Positions 47,061 through 57,064 of a stretch of DNA of 64,000 bases are shown in pieces; the stretch's first letter is position 1, and the number at the start of each line of letters is the position of its first letter. The stretch is taken from NCBI GenBank assembly GCA_021234155.1, contig JAJEKV010000039.1, positions 11,733,077-11,797,076 on the forward strand. Direction: 5' to 3'. Position numbers and translations under genes: made by a program. Under the pieces are notes generated by a model. The model did no database searches and was not told the DNA's origin. It saw only the letters and a program-made list of their open reading frames with translations. Origin of the DNA: Isoetes taiwanensis (Eukaryota > Streptophyta > Lycopodiopsida > Isoetales > Isoetaceae).

Positions 47061-48131
47061 ATGGCCAGCCAAACAGAGGGGGGCGACCAGAGAAGAACTC
47101 AAACAGGATCTGCAAGACTTCTTGGCACAGATGGATGTAAGACTGGAGACCAGGGTACCGAGGATGGAAGCGCTCAACACACTGGCGAGCGCGGTGCAAC
47201 AGAACAAGGAAGCGATAGGGAAAGTGGAAGAACGAAAAGTGCGGTGGTGGAAGATACAGAGGTGGAAATTCAAAAAAGGATGGAGGAGGTGGGGAGAGAA
47301 AAGGCGGAAATCATACAAAGGTTGGTGACATTAGAAAAGAAACAAATAGATCTAGATGCGTGGCAGAGTTTTGATAGGATTAAACCGCACATAGTGGAGT
47401 TCAAAGAACAGGAAAGGATAAAGCATGATGTAAGGTTGATAGGAGTAGCCGAAAGGCCTAACGAAGACACATTTCGTGTCACTGCAGAAATAATGGAGAA
47501 CGTGTTCCAGGAACACAGGAATGTGATAGTGAAGGCAGTCCGGGCAGGAGCTTGGAGAGGGAGGGCGAGACATATAAATGTGACTATGAGGGACCTGGCA
47601 GCCAAGGAAAGAATCATTCACGCAGGGTTCAAACTCAGGAATGGACTCAAAGTACAAGAGGCCTTGACAGCCATGCAGAGGCAGGGGTTACACAAAGAAC
47701 TGGCGAAAGTCAGAGAGCTGAGCCGGGCGGGAGTACAAGCAGGAGTAAAGAATCGGAAGCTATATCTCAAAAGAGGCCGAGAGAACACACCGCAAGAGTC
47801 GACAACGAAGGAAGATGGGATGGACCCACAGGATCCGAGGGGAGATGGGACACACGAAACGGAGGCAACGAGAGGACAGGGACAGCTGAAACAGATAAGG
47901 GAAATAACACCATCCGAGCCAATAGACCGGGAAGCAGCATCCAAGATTCTAACACAGACACATCTAGGGTGGGGAAGCAGAAAAGAGGTCGGAAGGGACC
48001 TAGATCAAAACATAACGCTGACAAGGGAGAGAGGGGGGGATCAGGGAGCAAAAACAAGGGGACAATTAAAGAAAGGACACGCACTAGAACAGCAGGGAGG
48101 CAGGGGGGTACAGAAAGGGAGGAAGAAGTAA
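47061..48131 (+). CDS. LINE ORF1 protein
   Basis: A 356-codon open frame. Residues about 60-110 form a coiled coil. Residues about 115-235 match the L1 ORF1 RNA-binding layout: 'KHDVRLIGVAERPNED' (RRM-like start), 'RARHINVTMRDLAAKERII' and 'TAMQRQGLHKELAKVRELSRAG'. The C-terminus is hydrophilic and rich in G, R, E and T. ORF1 proteins bind LINE RNA and form the transposition RNP. It overlaps the upstream part of the ORF2 frame. The frame is intact, supporting a relatively recent element. Confidence 0.8.
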   Translation: MASQTEGGDQRRTQTGSARLLGTDGCKTGDQGTEDGSAQHTGERGATEQGSDRESGRTKSAVVEDTEVEIQKRMEEVGREKAEIIQRLVTLEKKQIDLDAWQSFDRIKPHIVEFKEQERIKHDVRLIGVAERPNEDTFRVTAEIMENVFQEHRNVIVKAVRAGAWRGRARHINVTMRDLAAKERIIHAGFKLRNGLKVQEALTAMQRQGLHKELAKVRELSRAGVQAGVKNRKLYLKRGRENTPQESTTKEDGMDPQDPRGDGTHETEATRGQGQLKQIREITPSEPIDREAASKILTQTHLGWGSRKEVGRDLDQNITLTRERGGDQGAKTRGQLKKGHALEQQGGRGVQKGRKK

Positions 48132-48342
48132 CGATCTGGTACTGGAATTGTATGGGATATCCTTGGGATGATGGAGAACGTCTACACGAAGCAAGAGACC
48201 AGGATATCATATGCCTGGTAGAGACGTGGGAACACAGCACAAAGAGGCTGCCAGAGGAACCAGGCTACACATTGTTCACGTGTTGGAGGGAAAAGAATTA
48301 CAAAATAGGAAGAGGAAGCGCAGGGCTAGCATGCTACACATG
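48130..48342 (+). pseudogene. LINE endonuclease N-terminal part, cut by the inversion
   Basis: 'IWYWNCMGYPWDD' is the endonuclease start, 'IICLVETWEHS' carries the catalytic Glu, and 'GRGSAGLACYT' is the strand before the break. The frame remains open to 48763, but after about 48,342 the sequence is unrelated to LINE proteins. The rest of this domain is at 38,400-39,001 on the minus strand. Confidence 0.8.
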
Positions 48343-48875
48343 CCCACATGCACCAACCACCTTATCAAATTTTGGCATCAAGATTTCCATTGTTCACATT
48401 AGCGCCGCTACGTGCATCCTCTCCGCCTTCGCTCTTCATTTGGAATCCAAGTCTCCAATAGTGTCTGTGTTTTTGCGGGGCGAGCATAGAGTTAAGCAAC
48501 AATGGCGAGGGCGATGTCTTGGACAAGCAAGCGACGTTACATGCCATGTTTTTACTACCCAAATTTTCATTCGAAGTTTTCCTACTTTTCACTCTTCCCA
48601 TTCATCGTATTGCTCCCGCCATTCATTCTTACAATTCAACGACCGTCGATCGATGGTGGAAGGATATCTATCCATAGGCTCGTGGGTGAGAATGCTATCC
48701 TTAACGAAGGGTGACTATGGAGTTACATCGCCGAGCGACATTCATACTATAATGAATAAGTAGAACTATAGGGTTCAAAATAAATGCTATGGATAGTATA
48801 TTGCAAAAAAAAAAGGGGAGGGGGGAGGGATTTGAAGAGGAGGATATTTGCAAATTTGCACCCTCAATAATACAT

Positions 48876-48943
48876 GGATCACACCATGCGAAAATGCATA
48901 TGCACTTTGTAAATGTGTAGTGAGATTTCGCGTCATGTGATCC
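48876..48943. repeat. Palindrome P1 (68 bp)
   Basis: The left arm GGATCACACCATGCGAA pairs with the right arm TTCGCGTCATGTGATCC at 15 of 17 positions. First of six copies in element X. Confidence 0.8.
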
Positions 48944-49006
48944 TTGCTTCTTTTTTCTTCCCTCTTCTTGATTTTTATTCACTCACTGAATCAAATATTT
49001 TTCTTT

Positions 49007-49235
49007 GGGTGTTTGGTCTAGTGGTAACACACTAGTTCCTTAGCAATGTGGTCTCGAGTTCGAGACTGCCCAGAATCGCACTCGGTACTGTTGGGGGTCA
49101 AATCCTAGCAGACGCAATGTAAGGTGGTTGGGGGCAGGGCCCAACCGAGCAATGTAGTGTGGTGTGTGTCACATGTCCAGTTGGATGCTGCCTAGTGGCG
49201 TGACGTTAAAATACTATCTATCTATCTATCTTTAT
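49007..49235 (+). mobile_element. tRNA-derived SINE
   Basis: A box A (TGGTCTAGTGGTA, 49014-49026) and box B (GAGTTCGAGAC, 49056-49066) are spaced as in a tRNA-type RNA polymerase III promoter. A non-tRNA body and a (CTAT)n tail at 49214-49233 follow. The 3' body resembles 24331-24398. It is inserted between palindromes P1 and P2. Confidence 0.75.
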
Positions 49236-49854
49236 CAGATGTCGGGGATTTGAGACTAGGGAAAAGCATTACTAGCATCGTTGTTGTCTAACATATGGAC
49301 ATAAGAGACATGCTTTTCCAAGATATACATTCAGGGCAATGGGCATCTAGTTTTACGTTGTAAAGTTGTGGGAGCCGAGCTTGAAAGTCGTCCCATGACC
49401 TCTTTTAAGCGAATTGTGCAAGCCTTATGAGAATGGTGTCCTTGCAATGAAGAAATGTTTGATAAGACGTGCATCCAGGGTTGTTGAAAAAATGAGTTAC
49501 AAAATATTTGCTCCATTAGAGGTGTTTACTAATGCCACGACACAAAAGCTCCAAAGATATATTGTATAAAATGTCGCTTTCATGAGCCTTTGGATCAGTT
49601 AACTCAAAGTGTCACATATGGAAACATTGTTAGATTTGATAAAATAACATAAAAATCTTATTTAATAAAGCTTTGGTTGTTGGTAAAGTGTTGGCTTATT
49701 GATTAAGTGTTTGTATTTTGCTTTGGGACCCTCTTTGAAAAAGTTTAGTTCATAAAACATAATATAACTTGGAATGATACATATTTTATATGCAAATGGG
49801 AGACTATTGATGAGGGACTTGGTGTTATTATCTATTGACAACAAACAAGAAAGT

Positions 49855-49921
49855 GGATCACACCATGCGAATTTAGTATATTCCAACCTTTTAGCTTATA
49901 CAAAATTCGCTTGGTGTGATC
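49855..49921. repeat. Palindrome P2 (67 bp)
   Basis: GGATCACACCATGCGAATTT pairs with AAATTCGCTTGGTGTGATC around a loop of about 30 bases. Confidence 0.85.
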
Positions 49922-50252
49922 TTTTTTGAAAAAGATGACTTCCTATAGTAAAATTACTTTGATTATCTTTTAATAAACGAAATATATATGTGTCTTATTT
50001 GAAGTTAAGTGTGGATATGTGACATGCTCATTTATTGATAAAGTGTTTGCTTTTTGAAAAAGGCTAATAAGTTTATGTACTACTAGAGTTGGTAAAGTAT
50101 TTTAGATGCAAATAGGATGCTTGATGTGATTCTTCTTAAAAAAAGATATGCTCTTTGAAAAGGACTAATAACTTTATGCACTTAGGGTGGTAAAGCATTA
50201 AATGAGAAGGGGTACTTGTGTTTAATTTTAATTTGACAACAAATAAGAAAGT

Positions 50253-50320
50253 GGATCACACGATGCGAATTTAGTGTGTCCCATTTTTGTTGCATATGTA
50301 CTATTCGCTTGGTGTGATCC
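50253..50320. repeat. Palindrome P3 (68 bp)
   Basis: GGATCACACGATGCGAAT pairs with ATTCGCTTGGTGTGATCC. P3 and P4 lie in tandem units of about 196 bp that share flanking sequence (CTTTGAAAAGG, TAATTTTAATTTGACAAC). Confidence 0.85.
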
Positions 50321-50448
50321 TTCTTGAAAAATAATATGCTCTTTGAAAAGGGATAATGACTTATGTACTTAAGAGTGGTAAAGCATTTTAGATACAAATA
50401 GGAATGAGTACTTGTGTTTAATTTTAATTTGACAACAAATAAGAAAGT

Positions 50449-50517
50449 GGATCACACCATGCTAATTTAGTGTGTCCCTTTTTTTTTGCATATGTATTAT
50501 TAAACTTGGTGTGATCC
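50449..50517. repeat. Palindrome P4 (69 bp)
   Basis: The left arm GGATCACACCATGCTAA and right arm AACTTGGTGTGATCC pair; the inner part of the stem is decayed compared with P3. Confidence 0.8.
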
Positions 50518-50677
50518 ATCTTGAAAAAAAAATAGCTTTCAAGTAAAAGGAAAGAAAGAAATATCATATTTAAAGTGTAAAGTGTTAGTATGTAAAGTGT
50601 TGGTTTATTAAAATACTATTTGTTTACGCTAAGTTGTAAGTTCAATATTTGTGTTTCTATTTACTTTTTTACATAAA

Positions 50678-50744
50678 GGATCACACCGGCTAATTTCTTA
50701 TATGCAATTACTCGCAAGCATGAAGATTTCGCATCATATGATCC
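50678..50744. repeat. Palindrome P5 (67 bp)
   Basis: GGATCACACCGGCTAAT pairs imperfectly with TTTCGCATCATATGATCC. Confidence 0.7.
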
Positions 50745-51086
50745 TCTTTAAACAAGGATGGCTTTGACCTTCAATGTTCATAAATTTTATGAATGTTTGC
50801 ATATAAGAATGTCACATATCATATTTTCTTAAAAAATGGTCATCAAATGGATAACTAGTAAAAGAGTTCTTCTACTACTTAAAGAGTTTCAAGACTTATT
50901 TTTGCTATAATTTAAATAGCAATAGATTTTTAAAGGAATCTATTGTGAAAAGTAGTCAAAGACTTCTTGTATTAGAGGTATCTAAACACAAACACCATAA
51001 CCTTTGTACTTCAAGGATTATATAAACCCTTCGCATTGCAAAGTATAATGTCATTTATTAGCATCTTCATGAAAATTTCCTCTTCC

Positions 51087-51584
51087 TTATCGGAAGCAGC
51101 TCATCTCAAGGAACTGTATTCGATTCCGAATGCCTTCATCCTCTCTCAATCTCTCACAATATCCCAGGAGGCCAGAGTTACCGTCACCACAAAATCGGAC
51201 TAAACTTGAAACGTCCCGAAATGATGGTTTCTTGCCACTCAACGGATCCAATGGATATAAACTGCCATCTGCCCAAATGTCGACACTTTTTGAGCCTGCA
51301 AGACGCAACACGTCGAGATCTAAGTTCTTATTTTTTAGACCTCTTTTTTTGCGATTGAAGACTGGAGCATATTCGTGAGTCAGTTGGATCCTTATCCACA
51401 CATCATTTGGAGCTTCCATACTACGTGGATCGCACGGCGCGAAATGAAGGTGTACAATTTGTATGCCCCAGCATAATTCGCTTCGTGTGAGCCGAACGTC
51501 CGTACTAACCTCGTTTTTTGAAATTTGCAACGTGCATATGGAAATCGAAAATTCCATTCTCCTACAATCCATGCTTTCATACAT
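51087..51584 (-). CDS. 165-codon ORF inside element X, unknown
   Basis: The frame is open from 51584 to 51087 and has balanced coding-like composition, including 'RGLKNKNLDLDVLRLAG' and 'LYPLDPLSGKKPSF'. It spans palindrome P6. No domain is recognised. It may be a captured host-gene fragment or the remains of an X-encoded protein. Confidence 0.35.
   Translation of the reverse strand: MYESMDCRRMEFSISICTLQISKNEVSTDVRLTRSELCWGIQIVHLHFAPCDPRSMEAPNDVWIRIQLTHEYAPVFNRKKRGLKNKNLDLDVLRLAGSKSVDIWADGSLYPLDPLSGKKPSFRDVSSLVRFCGDGNSGLLGYCERLREDEGIRNRIQFLEMSCFR
51427..51493. repeat. Palindrome P6 (67 bp)
   Basis: GGATCGCACGGCGCGAAAT pairs with ATTCGCTTCGTGTGAGCC; both arms are diverged in step with each other relative to P2 and P3. 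Confidence 0.75.
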
Positions 51585-51659
51585 TAAGCAAATTAAATTT
51601 TGAATTGCAGGGGGTGGGAAGCCTGTATTGGGATGAAGTAAAGATCCCGGTTAATGCTG

Positions 51660-51853
51660 GGTTCACATGGACGAACTGCGAAGCGCTGGCTTAAAACCTG
51701 CTGAACTTGGGCTGAGGCAAAAAAATTCAGCCCCGTTTTAGAAAATCAGCCCTCGCAAGATCCAACTTGCGTAGCTGATGCAGCGCTGAATTTTTTAATC
51801 AGTGCTGACTCCGCTAGAACTCAGCGGAGGGCCTAAACTTCTCCATGTGAACC
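51660..51853. mobile_element. 194-bp foldback/MITE-like element
   Basis: GGTTCACATGGA at 51660-51671 and its reverse complement at 51842-51853 bound a GC-rich, non-coding segment containing further short AGCGCTG/CAGCGCT inverted repeats. No target duplication was found. Confidence 0.5.
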
Positions 51854-52233
51854 ACCCATAAGGCGCAGCCGCAGCGCCTCGAAATGAAAAATGAAAAAAA
51901 GCTTCAACCTACACATTCAAATTTTGAAATGTGGAAGGCGGGAAGCTTGTATGGCCATGGCCTCTAAATGAAATAGCGCAAGAATCGGTGACGCGCACGC
52001 TTGGTATCTGACAAACCAAGAGACACGTGTTGCATCAGTCTGTCTGACAACCAACAGAATTAAATACATATGGCGCCATGAATGCGCGATCCCCCTTATT
52101 CCGGGAGAATATTCCAAGTAAATCTGTAATGATGAGATTTTGGTATCCTAGGTGGCATGGGAAAAAAGGAGCGGAAATATGACGTGGAATGGCTGATAGA
52201 AGGCCATTTTGAGACCCCAAATCTGCCCTAATG

Positions 52234-52673
52234 GCTACATCGGTAAGATATTTATCCATTGCCTGAAGTTTCTGCAACTCAGTGGCTCCAACTCGTTCAA
52301 AAAAACTTTCCCATGCAGCTAAGAATCCCATAACTGTAGGTGGACTCCTCTTTTCCCCTGAGAAAGTCGGCATGCCCTCCACTTTTTGCAGCCATTTAAT
52401 CCTGGCAGAAGCATTAACTGGATTAGGAGAATTTGGCGGGGAATGCGTAGGCGGCGGCGGATTAACAGGTGTAGGTTGATTTGGAAGTGGAGGCTGGGAA
52501 TTGCTAGGTAAAAATCCGTAAAGCAAGGCTATTTGCTCCAACTTAGTTTGATAATCTTGCTCAGATGTAGGCGGTGGCAAAGCAATTTGATTAGCAATTT
52601 GCTTGGCTGTAAAATCTGCAGTTCTTAGTGCCTGCTGGTACTGTTGATCAGAGATATTAAAGCGGTTGGCCAT
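52234..52673 (-). pseudogene. LTR-retrotransposon gag, N-terminal part
   Basis: The frame starts at ATG 52673 ('MANRFNISDQQYQQALR'), about 25 bases downstream of the primer-binding site on the minus strand. It runs through a Pro-rich linker to 'FFERVGATELQKLQAMDKYL' and stops being gag at 52234, where element X begins. The frame continues by chance into X. The remaining gag part is at 39175-39955. It would form the structural shell of the retrotransposon particle; no pol gene accompanies it. Confidence 0.75.
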
Positions 52674-52698
52674 TGCACAGGATATGGAATAGAATCTA

Positions 52699-52711
52699 GG
52701 CTCTGATACCA
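52699..52711 (-). promoter_or_regulatory. tRNA-Met type primer-binding site
   Basis: TGGTATCAGAGCC on the minus strand lies two bases after the LTR end. It matches the 3' end of initiator methionyl-tRNA, the common primer for plant LTR retrotransposons, and fixes this LTR as the 5' one. Confidence 0.9.
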
Positions 52712-52713
52712 CT

Positions 52714-52988
52714 TGATACGTTTGAAGAAATTGTAGTGACAATCCTTAGCTTATAATCAATTGAAGTTAAAAATTGATCAAAGGAGAAATGATTTCTATT
52801 AACCAAAGATAACAACCGGCATAAAGCCTATAAAGCCTGGACAACTGATAGGAGCACTTCGTCAAACCACCCAACCGGGTTCAAGCACAAGAATTCATTA
52901 TCTTTGTTATTATTTTCCCCCATATATCATTGCCCTTGGCTATTGAATCCTTGTTGCTTGAACCACTCCCCCGAGCCGCTCCGTATCA
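52714..52988 (-). repeat. 5' LTR, internally deleted (275 bp)
   Basis: It starts TGATACGGAGCGGCTCGG and ends TTCAAACGTATCA on the minus strand. Compared with the 746-bp LTR at 40366 it lacks about 470 bases between GATAATAACAAAG-like flanks, consistent with a deletion between short direct repeats. Confidence 0.85.
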
Positions 52989-52999
52989 GTTGCCAGCTA

Positions 53000-53830
53000 G
53001 ATAATGCGCTATACAATGGTGCCAGCATTCTACTACTGGCAATATATAGAAATAGCTCATCATCTATGTAATGCACTATAGAAAGCCGCCAACATAATGT
53101 ATAAAGATGTCAATCTTGTACTTTGCTCTATTTGACATTCACGATAATTACTCACAAATCACGTATTATGCAAATATAGTGTCTGCCTTTAACATTCATT
53201 CCCACGAATGGCTGAGAATGCTGCAAAACAGTCTCCCGTGGATTCAAAACAAATAAAGAAGGAGAGAAAAGATAAGGAGGCTATAATATGGGCAAATAAA
53301 TAAGGAGAGCAAAGATAAGGAGACTTACTGGTTGCAAAGGTAGTTAGGACTCGCTCTCAGAGCTGCATCACGTCAAACAAACATTATAAATCAGACTTTG
53401 AAGTTTGTATGCATTAACAAATGAGTGGATATTCCAAATCATTTCTATTACCTACCATCAACATTTATATTCTTTAGCAAAAGCCAGCTGCATGTAACAT
53501 TCCTTTTACATGGATAGACATTATATGCTGAGACATTTTTGTTGCACAAATTGGCATATGTTTGGCAGTTAGCTTGGATAAGTGACATATGTTTAAACTT
53601 CAAGCTAAATCAAAGGTATGAAAATTTAGACCAGACGTAATCTGTCATTTCCATCCATGGCAAATGCAGGAGTGGAAATCCAATATTTAACTAAGATTAA
53701 TGTCAAGTAGTAAATGAGATGGGATTCACCACATATTGCCTTGGATCGCCAGGTTTCTAGCCCCCGACCTATTTAGATGAATCTACATACAAAGACCAGC
53801 CAATAGAATATCAGAAACAACTTGTGTTGC
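53000..53830. other. AT-rich non-coding DNA
   Basis: I see no gene, repeat boundary or conserved motif between the LTR and the palindrome-bearing region that begins near 53,849. Confidence 0.55.
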
Positions 53831-53889
53831 AATGCGTGTTGGCTGCTTTCTCGACTCGTGAGTCGAGAAGACCCGCTAGTCTCACACAC

Positions 53890-54625
53890 AGCAATGCCGG
53901 CTCGAGTGCATTCTTCTGTGTCTTGTCCCAGGTGCCTCCAGATAGTCTGAGCCACTCTCCTTCGAACTATCTTCCTCGAATATTGCGAAGGGAAGTGGCC
54001 CTGACTGTCTGGAGGCCTCTGGGTCTAACCACAGGGGAATGTATTTGAACAGCATCCCTAAGAAGCGCTGGGGGCTTTCTCGACGCACATGGACCTGTTC
54101 ACGAGTTACTCCCATCTATTGTATCCTTGCCGAGCATCTCACAACGACGAGAGTATGTTTCATCTCTCGACGCTGAAATATGCTCGACAAGGAAACAATA
54201 AACGGTCGAACTCGAGAGCAGTTCCATGTTCTATTCGGTCTAGCATGGCTAACAAGCATTCAAATAAAATAATGAAACAAGCATCTCTGAAACTCACCTC
54301 TTCTCGCAAGAACTCCTTGGGCCATTGAATCACAGATCCCGCAGCCTCTCCGAGAGTCTTCGCTTCTTCTGTTGGCCTCATCAGCAATGCATCCGCATCA
54401 AAGACTTGTATCAAAGCGATTCTCGTGTATCCCTCTTCCATGGCGCTGCAGTGAAGAGTTCCCGTGTCCTGCAGCTCATCTCCGGTTGCTACCTTAGCCC
54501 CATGCACATCGATCAAATCACCTAGTTTCAAAAAGAGATGCAGTTAGAACTAGACAGAGAGTAAATCGCTGTTAGGAGCTTACAGTGTCGTGGCGCCATC
54601 TGAACTCGCTCATAATCGATCTCCG
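53890..54625 (-). pseudogene. TE-associated gene remnant with a 'TLGEA.G..I.WP' block
   Basis: A minus-strand exon (about 54,278-54,522) contains 'RPTEEAKTLGEAAGSVIQWP', a block typical of plant transposon-associated domains carried by En/Spm (CACTA)-like elements. It ends at a GT donor near 54,277. A possible first exon 'MSEFRWRHDT' ends at a donor near 54,593, and an acidic exon-like segment lies at about 53,920-54,050. The gene is divergent from the plus-strand gene that starts at 54916, with about 290 bases between them that could hold a shared promoter. Whether both belong to one element is not shown. Confidence 0.5.
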
Positions 54626-56586
54626 CCTCCGGTTGCTATGCGCCCCAAAGTCGCCAATGCCGCAGTAAAACTAAGCGCCCGAAAATCTCCACTGCGCTCA
54701 CTATACTTAGTCCCTGGAAATGAATCCATTTCGAACTGGTGTTTGGGCGGGCCAAAGTTGGCCGTGCTGTACCCTTAGCTCGCTTTTTTGCCTTGAATGA
54801 TTGTATGTCCTTAATTTCAAATTTAAGAACACGCCCGACCTTTTTTATGTGCATTCCTAAAATTCCCAAGGCCCGGAAGAGGCTCAATTTACAAGGGAAT
54901 TCGAGCAGCAAGAGGATGCGGGGGCATACAGAGATGATGACTCCATCAAAGAAGCGAGGCGCCAGAGCGGATGCGGGTTCAAGCGGAACCAAGAAAAGAA
55001 AGACAGGGACTCCAGGTGAGCTCTGAATTTTGTGTTTGATTCATCCACCTTTTCTGATTCATCCTTGTGTCTTGCAGCATTCACTGCGGAGACGCTAGTG
55101 ATCACTGGCAGAACTCCATTCTTCGTTATCGAGGGATTGGAGACAGAGCTACTTGAAACACTTGCAGATTCTTGGTGGTATGTCGAAGTTTCAACAAGTG
55201 GGAAGGAGAAATATCTGTTCCTGTGGCAAAGGGATAAGAAGAGTTTCGGCGACAAGTACAAGAAGGTCGGTGTTGTGCTCTCCGTTGCTGCGTCAGATTC
55301 GAAACATCTGACATTGTATGTGGAAGACTGCCTGAAGGGTAAGTTTTATCACACGAAGAAGTTATCAGTATCCAATTACTCTAACACTTCAATGAGCAAG
55401 GCCAAGGGGACCGACAAAAGGCCGGCGCCTTTAAATTGTCAGAACCTTGGCTAGAAGGATCTGGAAGGGATGAAGGAGGCCGGAACCCTGACATCCAGAG
55501 AGCTTGGAATGGAGATTTCCAGGGTGAGGGAGAAGCTGTTCAACACTGGGAACTTTACGTACGGCGTGCTGAAGACTCTAAAGCACTCGACAGTTACTAA
55601 GGATGTAGTTCCGAAAGAAAAAACTCCAGACAGGACTGCAAGTCATGAAGCAGACGAGAGTGCATGGGAGGATTCAGATGCTGATGAGGAGGAAGAATTG
55701 GTCGATTCCCAATTCTTGGATCCAGATGGGCAGATAAGAAAATCACAGAGAGGGGCCCAAAAGATGGAGCGGTTGGCTCAGTATTATCCATTAGGGATTG
55801 GGCACAAGTTGGTGCTAGACATCAGACGCCTCAAGGTTTGCACTGAAGATGCCGCCTTGTTCAACCACAGGGAGTTTAATCCAGCACACATGCTGGAGAT
55901 TCTGAACCTGATGGTGCGACATCCTGTTGCGGATCCAATGCCTGCGGATGTCATACCATTTAGCAGATCGACCGGTGAGTTGTTCAGGTGGACCACTGAG
56001 GAAGACATGAAGGGAAAAGACATCAGCTTTTGGGTTGTGGACGGGCAGCATTCAGTGAGGGCAGCACAAGTATTGCAGACGGAAAAGGAAGTGCCGCAAA
56101 GGATCAAGGACAGATATTCCAAACGAGAGTGCAGAGTTCTCTCAGCGGACACGCCATCAACGGAGCTAGCCAGCATTAGCCACTATCAGAATACAATAGC
56201 AGCAAGTGCCAGCTACATAAGGTAAATTACATCTCTAGTTAGGGCTTTTCACTTCGCGAAGTCGAAAGCCCCCGCGATCCTATGAGTTCCACTGGGGTTT
56301 CTCGATTCGCGAGTCGAGAAAGCCAGAGGAACACAGGAAAGCAGAGGATGCGGGGGTTTTATCGACTCGCGAGTCGAGAAAGCCTAGAGAAGTAAAGGAA
56401 ATTAGAGGATGCGGGAGCTTTTGATTCGGGAAGTCGAAAGTTGTAGAAAACGGGAAGAAGAGGATGAAGGGGCTTTCTGAGAAAGCCCCTTCATCCTCTT
56501 CTTCCCGTTTTGTCTCTGGCTTTCTCGACTCGCGAGTCGAGAAACCCCAGGGTTATAGGGAGAACATTAGAGATTAATGGTTGAAG

Positions 56587-56717
56587 AGTGAAAGCATCGA
56601 GCCTTCCCAATCTTTCTTTCCCCGCCTCTTCGGGCAATGTCGCTTAATGTATATCCTAAGTTGCATCGTTTGAAGAGGCGTGAAAGAAAAGATTTGGGAA
56701 TGCGCGATGCTTTCACT
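56587..56717. repeat. 131-bp foldback, copy 1
   Basis: Arms of about 45 bases (56587-56631 and 56672-56717) pair with few mismatches, with outer ends AGTGAAAGCATCG and CGATGCTTTCACT. It lies within a ~210-bp segment that is duplicated at 57,034-57,250. Confidence 0.8.
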
Positions 56718-57064
56718 TTGGCCTTCACTCTCCTTCTATGTTCTCTCCTCTCCTGTGGGTATTCTCGACTCAGCGAAGTCCCAGAAAGCCGAGGCAAAAG
56801 GGAAGAAGAGGGCGAAGGGCTTTTCGACTAAGCGAAGTCGAGAAGTCCCTTGAATCTTTTCCTTTCCTGTGCTCCTCTGACTTTCTCGAGTCGAGAAAGC
56901 CAGAGGCAAAAAGGGAAGAAGAGGACGAAGGGGCTTTCTCGACTCGCGAGTCGAGAAAGTCCCTTGAATCTTTTCCTTTCTCAGGTTCTCCTCGATTTTT
57001 TCTCGACTCATGAGTCGAGAAACCCCAGGGTAATAGAGAGAACATTAGAGATTAATGGTTGAAG

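Larger units (their letters stand above)
39000..48342. other. Inferred ~9.3-kb inverted segment
   Basis: Both ends share an ACATG microhomology (CATGT at 38999-39003, ACATG at 48338-48342). Inverting the segment brings the two LINE parts together in one orientation. It also places the gag 3' part and its LTR in the same orientation as the gag 5' part and LTR at 52.2-53.0 kb, with element X between them. Two independent elements repaired by the same flip make the inversion hard to explain otherwise. A one-base frame mismatch remains at the LINE join. Confidence 0.7.
46000..48342 (+). mobile_element. 5' part of a TATTC-class LINE
   Basis: A 5' leader of uncertain start, ORF1 and the first part of the endonuclease are present. 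Similarity to LINE coding sequence stops at about 48,342, in the middle of the endonuclease, matching the break at 39,000 in the minus-strand partner. The true 5' end lies somewhere between 45,550 and 46,950. Confidence 0.75.
48343..52233. mobile_element. Body of TIR element X (about 4 kb with the 39-kb piece)
   Basis: Its terminal 32 bases at 52202-52233 match the other end at 39143-39174. In the retrotransposon's orientation the two ends are inverted repeats starting CATTAGGGC and lying exactly between gag codons. No target duplication is seen: joining gag directly at CATTAG...CTAATG keeps the frame. The body contains a SINE, six 67-69-bp palindromes, a 194-bp foldback and one unassigned ORF, but no recognisable transposase. 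The superfamily is undetermined. Confidence 0.65.

Noticed and set aside
49014-49066. A tRNA gene
   Set aside because: Box A and box B are present, but the sequence does not close into an acceptor stem, and it continues into a SINE body with a CTAT tail.
48876-51493. Palindrome array considered as a CRISPR array
   Set aside because: Spacing is irregular (about 200 to 1000 bp), the units are palindromes rather than short repeats with unique spacers, and the setting is plant nuclear TE DNA.
39143-52233. Element X as PIF/Harbinger with TTA target duplications
   Set aside because: TTA precedes GGGC on one side, but TAA follows GCCC on the other. These are part of the inverted repeat rather than a direct duplication, and gag joins in frame without any duplicated base.
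52035-52742. The whole 235-codon minus-strand frame as gag
   Set aside because: Codons before ATG 52673 lie in the LTR and primer-binding site, and those after 52234 lie in element X. Only 52234-52673 is gag.
56738-57045. Overlapping 91-codon frames on both strands in the palindrome cluster
   Set aside because: They are produced by the repeated palindromes and Ser/Arg/Lys-rich low-complexity sequence, not by a protein.
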